64,000 nt of DNA from CAYPNP01 sp964412195 (GTDB lineage: Bacteria > Acidobacteriota > JAAYUB01). The stretch lies in NCBI GenBank assembly GCA_964412195.1, contig CAYPNP010000002.1, positions 124,001-188,000 of the forward strand. Reading direction: 5' to 3'. This document shows, in pieces, positions 7,356 to 15,889 of this stretch (its first letter is position 1; every line of letters begins with the position of its first letter). Under the pieces are notes generated by a model. It made no database searches and was not told where the DNA came from. It saw only the letters and a program-made list of their open reading frames with translations. A program made the translations under genes and the position numbers.

Positions 7356-9283
7356 CGGATGCCCCCGTCATCCGCTGTTGGGCACCCGTGGCCGCCGGCG
7401 CCGCCGTATTGGTCCTGTACCTGCTGACGCTGGCGCCGTCGGTGGACTTCATCGACGCCGGCGAGCTGGCCGCGGCCGCCTGGACGTTCGGCATCGCTCA
7501 CCCCACCGGCTATCCCCTCTTCACGATGCTGGCCGGAGCCTGGTCCCATCTGCCTCTCGGCAATTCGGTGATCTGGCGGCTGAACCTGCTTTCCGCCATC
7601 TGGTGCGCCCTGGCGGCCGGCCTGCTGGTGACGCTGATCCAATCTCTGACCGGCATCCCCGTTCCGCCGGGAACCGATGCCGCTGCCGGGCGCCGGGCGA
7701 AGAAGGCGCACGACAGCCGGCCGCAACCGTGGGCGGACGAACGGACGCGCCTGCTGGCGGCCGTTTTCGGCGCCCTCGCCGCCGGCGTCTCGGAGACGTT
7801 CTGGAAGACGGCCCTGTCCATCGAGGTCTACGCCCTCCACCTCGTGTTCCTGGCCCTCGTCCTGGGACTTTTCACCCGCGCGGTGCTGGATCCGTCCGCC
7901 GACGCCCGCCTCGCGCGACGCTGGTGGCTGGCGTTCGCCTTCGCGGCGGGGCTTTCCTTCACCAACCACATGTCGACCATCCTGCTGGCGCCGGCGTGCC
8001 TCGTTCTCCTGGTTTGGAAGACCGGCTTCAACCGGCAACTCTGGGACCGGCTGAAGTTCGGGACTCCGGCCTTCCTGGCCGGGCTCCTGCCCTACCTCTA
8101 TCTGCCGCTGCGCGCGTCCGCCGGGCCGGCGCTGAACTGGGGCGCCCCCGACACCTGGGAGCGTTTCCTGCGGCACGTCTCCGGCAAGCAGTACCAGGTC
8201 TGGATGTTCTCCGGGGCCGAGTCGGCCGGCAAGCAGCTCGCCTATTTCATCTCCGCCTACCCCGCCGAGTTCGCCTGGATCCTGCTGCCGCTGGTCCTCT
8301 TCGGCGTCTGGACCGCCTTATGCCGCCAGCCGGCCGTGGGATGGTTCCTGGCCCTCCTGTTCGGAAGCTGCGTCCTGTACGCCATCAACTACGACATCCA
8401 CGATATCGATTCCTACTTCCTGCTGGCGTATGTGGTCTCGGGGATCTGGGCGGCGTACGGGCTGGCCGAGATCGGCCGCCACCTCGGGACGAAGCGCTTC
8501 TGGCTGACCGCCGCCGGCGCGCTGGCTGTCCTCGCGGCGATGGCCGGAATCAACTTCGGCCGGGTGTCCCAGCGGGGCAACTACCTGGTGGAAGATTACA
8601 CGAAGAACATGTTCCGGTCATTGCGCCCGGGGGCCGTCGTCCTGTCCGCCCAGTGGGACTACTGGGTGTCGGCCGGCTGGTATTACCAACAGGTGGAGCG
8701 GCTGCGGCCGGACGTGACCATCATCGATCCTGAATTGTTACGCCGGTCCTGGTACCTGGGGCAGCTCCGCCGCCAGCACCCCTGGCTGTACCGGGACTCC
8801 GAGCCTGAGATTCGGGATTTCCTGGAAGAGCTGGCCAAATTCGAGCGGGAAACCCCTTACGAGGCGGCGGAGATCGAGGCGCGGTATACCCTGATGATCG
8901 ACAGCTTCATCGACCGGAGCTTCCCCGGCCATCCGGTCTACGTCACCTTCGAAGTCGCGTCGAAGTTCGGGGCAGACTACCTCCGCGTCCCGGAGGGCCT
9001 GGCGTTCCGGCTGTACCGGCGGGACTCTCTGCCGTCTCCGGATGCGGCGGTCCGGGACGATTTCCATTATCGGCCCTTCCGCCCGGACGACAAGCTCGCC
9101 GACAACCTGGTCAATTTCTACGGCTCCATGCTGACCAACCGCGGGATCTTCCTCCATGAGCAGCGGCGCTATGCCGCCGCGGCCGGGTACTTCGCGCGGG
9201 CGCTCCGCTTCAGCCCCGACAGCGAAGTGGCCCGGGAATGGCAGGCGCTGAACGAAGCCTCCCGCAATGAAAGCTTGAAGTAA
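7352..9283 (+). CDS. DUF2723 polytopic membrane protein (GT-C-like), TPR-like tail
   Basis: 643 residues from ATG 7352 (ATGA overlap with the cyclase). The diagnostic N-terminal block D-A-G-E-L-A-A-A-A-W-T-F-G-I-A-H-P-T-G-Y (about 34-53) is the DUF2723/TMEM260-like signature. About ten membrane helices fill residues 10-410, then a soluble periplasmic part and a C-terminal TPR-like helix pair (A-A-G-Y-F-A-R-A-L-R-F-S-P). The family has a GT-C glycosyltransferase look; eukaryotic TMEM260 is an O-mannosyltransferase. For this bacterial member, transfer of a lipid-linked sugar to an exported protein is a reasonable guess only. Coupling to a cyclase gene is unusual. Confidence 0.85.
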   Translation: MTDAPVIRCWAPVAAGAAVLVLYLLTLAPSVDFIDAGELAAAAWTFGIAHPTGYPLFTMLAGAWSHLPLGNSVIWRLNLLSAIWCALAAGLLVTLIQSLTGIPVPPGTDAAAGRRAKKAHDSRPQPWADERTRLLAAVFGALAAGVSETFWKTALSIEVYALHLVFLALVLGLFTRAVLDPSADARLARRWWLAFAFAAGLSFTNHMSTILLAPACLVLLVWKTGFNRQLWDRLKFGTPAFLAGLLPYLYLPLRASAGPALNWGAPDTWERFLRHVSGKQYQVWMFSGAESAGKQLAYFISAYPAEFAWILLPLVLFGVWTALCRQPAVGWFLALLFGSCVLYAINYDIHDIDSYFLLAYVVSGIWAAYGLAEIGRHLGTKRFWLTAAGALAVLAAMAGINFGRVSQRGNYLVEDYTKNMFRSLRPGAVVLSAQWDYWVSAGWYYQQVERLRPDVTIIDPELLRRSWYLGQLRRQHPWLYRDSEPEIRDFLEELAKFERETPYEAAEIEARYTLMIDSFIDRSFPGHPVYVTFEVASKFGADYLRVPEGLAFRLYRRDSLPSPDAAVRDDFHYRPFRPDDKLADNLVNFYGSMLTNRGIFLHEQRRYAAAAGYFARALRFSPDSEVAREWQALNEASRNESLK

Positions 9284-9292
9284 TCCATCATC

Positions 9293-9535
9293 GATTGCGG
9301 ATTTCGGATTGCGGATTGCGGATTGGAATCCTATTCCTGATTTCCAGATTCTGTTTCCGGTTTGCGGATTGTGGTCCCGGTCTTTCGTGTGTTTCGTGTT
9401 TTTCGTGGTTCTGATTGCGGATTGCGGCTCGCGGTTTCTACCTTTCGTGTGGTTCGTGTGGTTCGTGGTTTAGTTTGCGGATCGCGGCTTGCGTTCAGCG
9501 TTCGATGTTCGATGTTCGATGTTCGATCGGGACGA
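9293..9535. repeat. Mosaic of intergenic repeat units (ATTGCGGATT, TTCGTGTGGTTCGTG, GTTCGATGTTCGATG)
   Basis: Between the DUF2723 and GNAT genes: GGATTTCGGATTGCGGATTGCGGATT (about 9299-9325), TTTCGTGTGTTTCGTGTTTTTCGTGGTT (about 9383-9410), a second TTTCGTGTGGTTCGTGTGGTTCGTGGTTT (about 9442-9470), and GTTCGATG tandem units (9498-9525). The last type also borders cca, and the TTCGTG type also occurs at 14450-14535. No gene. Confidence 0.6.
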
Positions 9536-9541
9536 TGCAGC

Positions 9542-10045
9542 TCAGCTCTGCAGCGCCTTGACGTAGATGACTTTTGAATCATTCGGATGATAGAAGTCTT
9601 TGAGCAGCGCTTCCTGCTCATAGCCGCAACGCAGGTAGAAGCCCCGCGTGGGCTCGTACTGCGGCCGGTTCGAAGTCTCGATGTAGACGCGGCGGCCGCC
9701 CCGGGCGGCGATGTCCCGCTCGCTGGCCTCGAGCAGCACTCGCCCCAGCTTCAGGCCGCGGAACTCCTCGTGGACGGCGATCCAGTACAGGTCGTAGCTC
9801 GCGCCGGTGCAGGCGATGTGGCCGAAGCAGGTGTAGCCCACCGTCCGGCCGTCGACGTCGGCGAAGATGAAGAAGTAGCCGCTGGCCTCGCCGGAGCGGA
9901 GCCGCTCGGACACCAGCTCCACCGCCGTGTCGATCTCGTCGGGGTAGAAGAAGCCGGACGAATCGAGGATCTGGCGGACGTTCTCCTCGTCGGCCGGGGT
10001 GACGCTCGTGCGCAGGGTGACGGCGGGGGATGCGGGCTGGAACAT
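9542..10045 (-). CDS. GNAT-family N-acetyltransferase
   Basis: 167 residues from ATG 10045, with AAGGAG nine bases upstream. The acetyl-CoA pyrophosphate loop is E-E-F-R-G-L-K-L-G-R-V-L-L (about 102-114, R-x-x-G-x-G/A-like), followed by the usual helix and I-E-T-S-N-R-P-Q-Y-E and F-Y-L-R-C-G-Y motifs. It would acetylate an amine using acetyl-CoA. The lysine 2,3-aminomutase gene lies just upstream on the same strand. Paired aminomutase and beta-lysine acetyltransferase genes (ablA/ablB) make N-epsilon-acetyl-beta-lysine, an osmolyte. The terminator between the two genes and the short length make that reading speculative. Confidence 0.8.
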   Translation of the reverse strand: MFQPASPAVTLRTSVTPADEENVRQILDSSGFFYPDEIDTAVELVSERLRSGEASGYFFIFADVDGRTVGYTCFGHIACTGASYDLYWIAVHEEFRGLKLGRVLLEASERDIAARGGRRVYIETSNRPQYEPTRGFYLRCGYEQEALLKDFYHPNDSKVIYVKALQS

Positions 10046-10094
10046 GGTCGGCTCCTTGGTTTGGTGTTGACTATCGCCGGAACGAAGCGCCGGG

Positions 10095-10100
10095 ATTATA
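10095..10100 (-). promoter_or_regulatory. -10 element of the GNAT gene promoter
   Basis: Reads TATAAT on the minus strand, about 50 bases ahead of the GNAT start and just after the kamA terminator. No good -35 (TTTCTT at about 17 bases). Suggests the GNAT gene has its own promoter. Confidence 0.4.
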
Positions 10101-10110
10101 CCATTCCGGC

Positions 10111-10150
10111 GGCCGAAAAGAAAACCGCCCGGCCTTGGGGGGCCGGGCGG
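10111..10150 (-). terminator. Intrinsic terminator after lysine 2,3-aminomutase gene
   Basis: Perfect ten-pair stem: CCGCCCGGCC (10125-10134) and GGCCGGGCGG (10141-10150) with a six-base loop. On the minus strand it is followed by TTTTCTTTTC (10124-10115). It sits 20 bases past the aminomutase stop. Confidence 0.85.
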
Positions 10151-10169
10151 CACAGAGGATCGGGTATGT

Positions 10170-11525
10170 CTATTCGCAGCTTCCGGCGTTGTCGGGATAA
10201 CGGAAGACTTCGCCCTCGAAGTTACGGAGCAGCAGGTCGTCGCCGTCCCGTCCCGCGACGGAGTCCGGCAGCAGCGGGATCTTGCCGCCGCCGCCAGGGG
10301 CGTCGATGACGTAGGTCGGTACGGCGTAGCCGGTGGTGTGCCCGCGCAGGCCGCGGATGATCTCCAGGCCCTTCTCCACCGAGGTGCGGAAGTGGCCGGA
10401 GCCGCTGATCGGATCGCACTGGTAGAGGTAGTACGGCCGGACGCGGACCTTCAGCAGCCCGTGGACCAGCCGGCGCATGGTGTCGACGTCGTCGTTGATC
10501 CCCTTGAGGAGCACGGTCTGGCTGCCCAGCGGGATCCCGGCGTCGGCCAGCCGGTTGCAGGCCTGGCGGGTCTCCGGCGTCAGCTCGTCGGGGTGCGTGA
10601 AGTGCACGCTCAGGAAGAGCGGATGGTAGCGCTTCAGCATCCGGGTCAGCGACGGGGTGACGCGCTGCGGCAGGACCGCCGGCACCTTCGTGCCGATGCG
10701 CAGGAACTCCACGTGCGGGATGCGGCGCAGCCGGGACAGCAGCCATTCGAGCCGGCTGTCGGCCAGGGTCAGGGGGTCGCCGCCGGAGATCAGCACGTCG
10801 CGCACGGAGGGCGTCGCGGCGATGTAGGCGATCGCCTGCTCCCAGTGCTTCGGGTTGAACGAGCCGTCGCCGTGGTGGCCGACCATCCGCGAGCGGGTGC
10901 AGTACCGGCAGTAGGTCGAGCAGAAGCCCGTCGCCAGGAAGAGCACGCGGTCCGGGTAGCGGTGCACGAGGCCGGGCACCGGGCTGTCGGCGTCCTCGCC
11001 CAGCGGGTCGTCTGCCTCGCCCGGCGTCAGCACGAACTCGGACGTCACGGGGATCACGGAGCGCCGCAGGGGCTGCTGCGCGTCCACGGGGTCCAGCAGG
11101 CTGGCGTAGTACGGGGTGACCCGCAGGGGCAAGCCGCCCGACTGGCGGGTGATGGCCGCCCGCTCCTCCTCGCTGAGGAAGATGATCTTGGCCAGTTCCG
11201 CCGGGGAGCGGAAGCTGTTCCGCACCTGCCAATGCCAGTCGGTCCAGTCGGCCAGGCTGGCGTCGGGGAAGAACCGCTGCAGGAAGCTGACGGAACGCTC
11301 GCTGACGTCGAACTGGACGCGGGGGTGTTTGCGGGAGGCGGGAGGCCAAGCCGCGGGGGCGCGGTCGGCGCGGGCCCGGCGGGACTCGGGCGGGGCAAAG
11401 GTCGCTTCTTCCTCCGACTGGATCAAGCCGGTGCGAAAACTCGGAGGTTCTTCCTCCTCCTCCACCAGGCCGGCTTTCGGACTCGGAGGCTCTTCGTCCC
11501 CGTTCAGCCAGATGTCTTCGTTCAT
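10170..11525 (-). CDS. kamA: Lysine 2,3-aminomutase (radical SAM, PLP)
   Basis: 451 residues. Radical-SAM C-x3-C-x2-C is in F-C-S-T-Y-C-R-Y-C. The PLP lysine is in P-G-G-G-G-K (K415). The two Asp that bind the substrate epsilon-amino group in clostridial lysine aminomutase (D293, D330) are matched by D371 (Q-C-D-P) and D408 (V-I-D-A-P), with the same 37-residue spacing. Glutamate aminomutase changes these, so L-lysine to beta-lysine is favoured. The first ~70 residues are an acidic, low-complexity extension with a duplicated unit (E-E-P-P-S-x3-G-L-V/I) absent from typical enzymes. Ribosome site AAAGGAGTG before ATG 11525. Role: lysine fermentation or beta-lysine osmolyte synthesis. Confidence 0.92.
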   Translation of the reverse strand: MNEDIWLNGDEEPPSPKAGLVEEEEEPPSFRTGLIQSEEEATFAPPESRRARADRAPAAWPPASRKHPRVQFDVSERSVSFLQRFFPDASLADWTDWHWQVRNSFRSPAELAKIIFLSEEERAAITRQSGGLPLRVTPYYASLLDPVDAQQPLRRSVIPVTSEFVLTPGEADDPLGEDADSPVPGLVHRYPDRVLFLATGFCSTYCRYCTRSRMVGHHGDGSFNPKHWEQAIAYIAATPSVRDVLISGGDPLTLADSRLEWLLSRLRRIPHVEFLRIGTKVPAVLPQRVTPSLTRMLKRYHPLFLSVHFTHPDELTPETRQACNRLADAGIPLGSQTVLLKGINDDVDTMRRLVHGLLKVRVRPYYLYQCDPISGSGHFRTSVEKGLEIIRGLRGHTTGYAVPTYVIDAPGGGGKIPLLPDSVAGRDGDDLLLRNFEGEVFRYPDNAGSCE

Positions 11526-11951
11526 CTCACTCCTTTCGAAATCCTCAGAATATAAATAGGCGTATTTGTTTGCCCATGGACGGACTCATTTCAACAGGAT
11601 GTGCCAGTAAAAAAACCCTCGCCCAATGAGACCCGTTGCCGGGTATTTGCGGTTCACCGCTGTCCGCCGATTCCTTCAATTCTCCTGATCTCCAATCTTT
11701 TCAAAACGTTACAAACACAAACATCTGCACTTATTCTTATTAGCAATTTCCATGCCTTACTAACATATTATTGATTTTATTGTACTTATGAAAACAAGGC
11801 GGGAATTTCCGGTGCTCCCGGTTCCACTTTTCTCGTTATTTTCCCGATATTTAGATACATACACATACCGTATTTAATTGATATTTAAGATCTTGGAAAT
11901 ATTATCAGGAAGTACTAGTTCCTGTTTTTGAAAAACAGGAACTCCCAGTTC
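11526..11951. other. AT-rich gene-free region upstream of kamA
   Basis: 425 bases of markedly lower GC than the surroundings, with no ORF of useful length. It must hold the kamA leader or promoter (minus strand) and the 3' region of the sigma-54 activator gene. The region 11690-11910 is especially A/T-rich. A perfect palindrome lies at its left-hand end in gene order (11917-11943). I see no clear -35/-10 pair and no sigma-54 site with correct spacing. Confidence 0.6.

Positions 11952-11953
<2 letters not shown>
11917..11953. repeat. Perfect 27-base palindrome plus a third half-site
   Basis: AGTTCCTGTTTTT (11917-11929) and its exact inverse (11931-11943) share a one-base centre. A third copy of the half-site, AGTTCCTATTTTTT, follows at 11947-11960 and runs into the stop codon of the activator gene. 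It could be a weak terminator of that gene or a protein-binding site. Confidence 0.6.
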
Positions 11954-13382
<1,429 letters not shown>

Positions 13383-13544
13383 CGCGGATCAGGTGGAGAA
13401 GGAATCGACACAACCGGCAAATGTCATTTCTTCAATCATTTGCGGTTGAACCCAAACCAGCCCCGCGCAGCCTCCTTCGGCGCAGAATTTCAATGCCCCA
13501 TTGTACTCCTTTGGGAATAGAGTCAAGGGGAAATTGCGGAAATC

Positions 13545-13800
13545 GGACATCGGGGCTCGGGGTTCGGGACCCGGGGCTCGGTACTAGGGGATGGGGTTCG
13601 GGACTCGGGGCTCGGAGAGTGGCTTGAGGTCTCGAAGGTTTGAGAGGGGAGACCTGGCTTTACTGGCTGAAAAACCACTTTTATTATTGTTCAGTGCAGG
13701 ATAGGGCCCCAGCACTCGCTCAAAGAATCCTCAACTCGCAATCCCTCTCCCCGAACCCCAAGTCCCGAGCCCCGATGTCCGAAGTCCGATGTCCGCAGAA
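13545..13800. repeat. Inverted repeat pair, 'CATCGGGGCTCGGGGTTCGGGAC' type
   Basis: GGACATCGGGGCTCGGGGTTCGGGACCCGGGGCTCGG (13546-13582) and GGGGTTCGGGACTCGGGGCTCGG (about 13594-13616) are mirrored by CCCCGAACCCCAAGTCCCGAGCCCCGATGTCC (about 13752-13783). The gene-free stretch 13383-13800 otherwise holds nothing recognisable. Confidence 0.6.
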
Positions 13801-14301
13801 TTACATTTTGTATTTCCCGAGGTCCTCGGGCGAAGCGTTCTCCAGCCATTTCTTGAGATCGTCCTCGGTCCAGTTCTCCCGGTCAGCGATGGAGAAGCTG
13901 CGCGACTTCCGGATGACCTCCTCGTTGACGAAGATGCGGGCGCCCATGCGGATGGCCACGGCCAGGGCGTCGCTGGGGCGGGAGTCCACGATGACGGTCT
14001 CACCGTGGTGCTTGAGGTGGATCTCGGCGAAGTAGGTGCTGTCCACCAGGTCGGTGACGACGATCTTCTCCATGGCCGCCGAGAGCTGCCTCAGGAGGGA
14101 GCGGATCAGGTCGTGTGTCATGGGCCGGGGCGTCTCGATGTGCTCGAGCTCCAGGGCGATGGCGTTGGCCTCGAAGACGCCGATCCAGATGGGCAGGATG
14201 GTGGTCTCCGCGGTGTCCTGCAGGATCACCACCGGCGAGTTGTTCACCGGGTCGAGGATCATCCCCTTGATGGTGAACTCGATTTCCTTCGGCTTCAGCA
14301 T
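13801..14301 (-). CDS. Bifunctional nuclease (BFN/DUF151 family)
   Basis: 166 residues from ATG 14301 (GGGGGAG upstream). The BFN block matches: L-P-I-W-I-G-x-F-E-A-N-A-I-A near residue 36, R-P-M-T-H-D-L near 59, and D-S-R-P-S-D-A-L-A-V-A-I-R near 103. The C-terminal helix is a UvrB/C-like or linker extension. Plant BFN proteins cut DNA and RNA; the bacterial role is not well settled. A longer open frame upstream starts in repeat DNA and is not favoured. Confidence 0.82.
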   Translation of the reverse strand: MLKPKEIEFTIKGMILDPVNNSPVVILQDTAETTILPIWIGVFEANAIALELEHIETPRPMTHDLIRSLLRQLSAAMEKIVVTDLVDSTYFAEIHLKHHGETVIVDSRPSDALAVAIRMGARIFVNEEVIRKSRSFSIADRENWTEDDLKKWLENASPEDLGKYKM

Positions 14302-14365
14302 GGCTCCCCCGTTCTTGAACGGTTTGATGATACCACAACGGGGATGATTCTGGAGAGAGGGAGAG

Positions 14366-14540
14366 AATGCAAAATGCGGAGTGCGGAATGCGGAGTGCAA
14401 TCCATCTTCTGAACGTTGATTCCGCTTGAATACGGTTGCGGTTTCAACCTTTCGTGCATTTCTTTTGTTTCGTGGTTAGGATCGCGGCTTGCGGTCTGAC
14501 ACCATTCGTGTGGTTCGTGTGGTTCGTGGTTCTGGGTTGC
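14366..14540. repeat. Short tandem repeats (AATGCGGAGTGCGG and TTCGTGTGGTTCGTG types)
   Basis: GCAAAATGCGGAGTGCGGAATGCGGAGTGC at 14368-14399; TTTCGTGCATTTCTTTTGTTTCGTGGTT at about 14450-14477; ATTCGTGTGGTTCGTGTGGTTCGTGGTT at about 14504-14531. The last is nearly identical to a unit at 9442-9470. Confidence 0.55.
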
Positions 14541-14557
14541 AGACGGTTACCGCTGAT

Positions 14558-15880
14558 TCACCGATTCACCCTTTCCCCCTTCAGCGTGTGGGCACTGGCG
14601 GCGGTGATATGAACGGTGGCGAAGGTGCCGATCAGAGCGGGGTCTCCGTCGAAGTGGACGATCTTGTTCTCGGTGGTCCGGGACGAGAGCTGGCCGGGCT
14701 CGCGGCCGGTGCCGTCCACGAGCACTTCCTTGACGGAGCCGATCTCCGCCCGGTTGTTCTCCAGCTGGATGCGCGCCTGGAGCGCCTGGAGCCGCTGGAG
14801 CCGCTCCTTCTTGACTGAATCGGGGATGTCGTCCCCGATCCCCGCCGCCTTCGTGCCGGGCCGGACGGAGTAAACGAAGGAGAAGATGCTGTCGTAGCGG
14901 ACCGCTTCCAGCAGATCCAGCGTCTCCTGAAACTCCGCCTCCGTCTCGCCAGGGAAGCCGACGATGAAATCGGACGACAGGCTGATCCGGCGGGGCGAGG
15001 CGTGGATCCAGCCGATCTTCTCGAGGTACTCCTCGCGCGTGTACCGCCGGTTCATCTCCCCCAGCACCCGCGTGGCGCCCGCCTGCGCCGGCAGGTGGAG
15101 CTGGTTGCACACTGTGGGGTGTTCGTTGAAGACCTTGAGGATCCGAAGGTTGAAGTCCTTGGGGTGCGAGGTGGTGAAGCGCAGGCGCCGCAGACCCGGG
15201 ACGGCGGCCGTCGCCGCGAGGAGGTCCGCAAAATCCAGCCCGGCCGCGGAGGGATCCCGGTACGAGTTGACGTTCTGGCCGAGCAGCATCACCTCGACGG
15301 CGCCGTGGCCCACCAGCCGCCGGACCTCGTCCAGGACCCGGTCCGACGGACGGCTGCGCTCGCGCCCGCGCACGTAAGGCACCACGCAATAGGCGCAGAA
15401 GTTGTCGCAGCCCTCCATGATGGTGACGAAGGCGCGGAAGGGCGTCTCCCGCAGCACCGTGTCGATCTCCACCGGCAGCGGCCCCTCGCCCATCTCCGTG
15501 TCGACGACCTTGTCCGCCTCGCCCGCCAGGATCCGGTCGAGGTGGTCCGGCAGGCGGTGGATCTGGTGGGTCCCCACCACGAGGTTCAGCCCCTTCACCG
15601 CGGTCAGCAACTGCTCGCCTTCCTGCTGGGCCACGCAGCCCATGACGCCCACCACCAGGCCCGGCCGCCGGCGGCGCAGGGCCAGCGCGCGGCCGAGGTA
15701 GGCGTAGACCTTCTGGGCAGCCTTTTCCCGGACGCTGCAGGTGTTGAACAGGATGAAGTCCGCCGCCTCGGGCGCGTCGGCCCTGGACCAGCCGCGGGCG
15801 GACAGCAGGCCGGCTGCCTTCTCGGAGTCCAGCACGTTCATTTGGCACCCGAAGGTGTGGATGTGGAAGCGCTTGTCCAT
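14558..15880 (-). CDS. miaB: tRNA-2-methylthio-N6-dimethylallyladenosine synthase
   Basis: 440 residues: UPF0004 domain with C11 (F-G-C-Q-M-N), C48 (N-T-C-S-V-R) and C82 (M-G-C-V-A-Q) holding the sacrificial Fe-S cluster. The radical-SAM domain has C-x3-C-x2-C in C-D-N-F-C-A-Y-C-V-V-P, then R-G-R-E-R-S-R; the TRAM domain lies at about 375-436. It thiomethylates A37 of tRNAs reading U-starting codons. The Q-S-G-S region typical of MiaB reads A-Q-A-G-A here. It starts nine bases after recN, so the two form one unit driven from the promoter at 17610. Confidence 0.93.
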   Translation of the reverse strand: MDKRFHIHTFGCQMNVLDSEKAAGLLSARGWSRADAPEAADFILFNTCSVREKAAQKVYAYLGRALALRRRRPGLVVGVMGCVAQQEGEQLLTAVKGLNLVVGTHQIHRLPDHLDRILAGEADKVVDTEMGEGPLPVEIDTVLRETPFRAFVTIMEGCDNFCAYCVVPYVRGRERSRPSDRVLDEVRRLVGHGAVEVMLLGQNVNSYRDPSAAGLDFADLLAATAAVPGLRRLRFTTSHPKDFNLRILKVFNEHPTVCNQLHLPAQAGATRVLGEMNRRYTREEYLEKIGWIHASPRRISLSSDFIVGFPGETEAEFQETLDLLEAVRYDSIFSFVYSVRPGTKAAGIGDDIPDSVKKERLQRLQALQARIQLENNRAEIGSVKEVLVDGTGREPGQLSSRTTENKIVHFDGDPALIGTFATVHITAASAHTLKGERVNR

Positions 15881-15889
15881 GGAGCCGGA

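Noticed and set aside
11590..11606. TGGCAC...TTGAAA on the minus strand ahead of kamA as a sigma-54 promoter
   Set aside because: The GG and GC-equivalent elements are mis-spaced and the -12 GC is absent.
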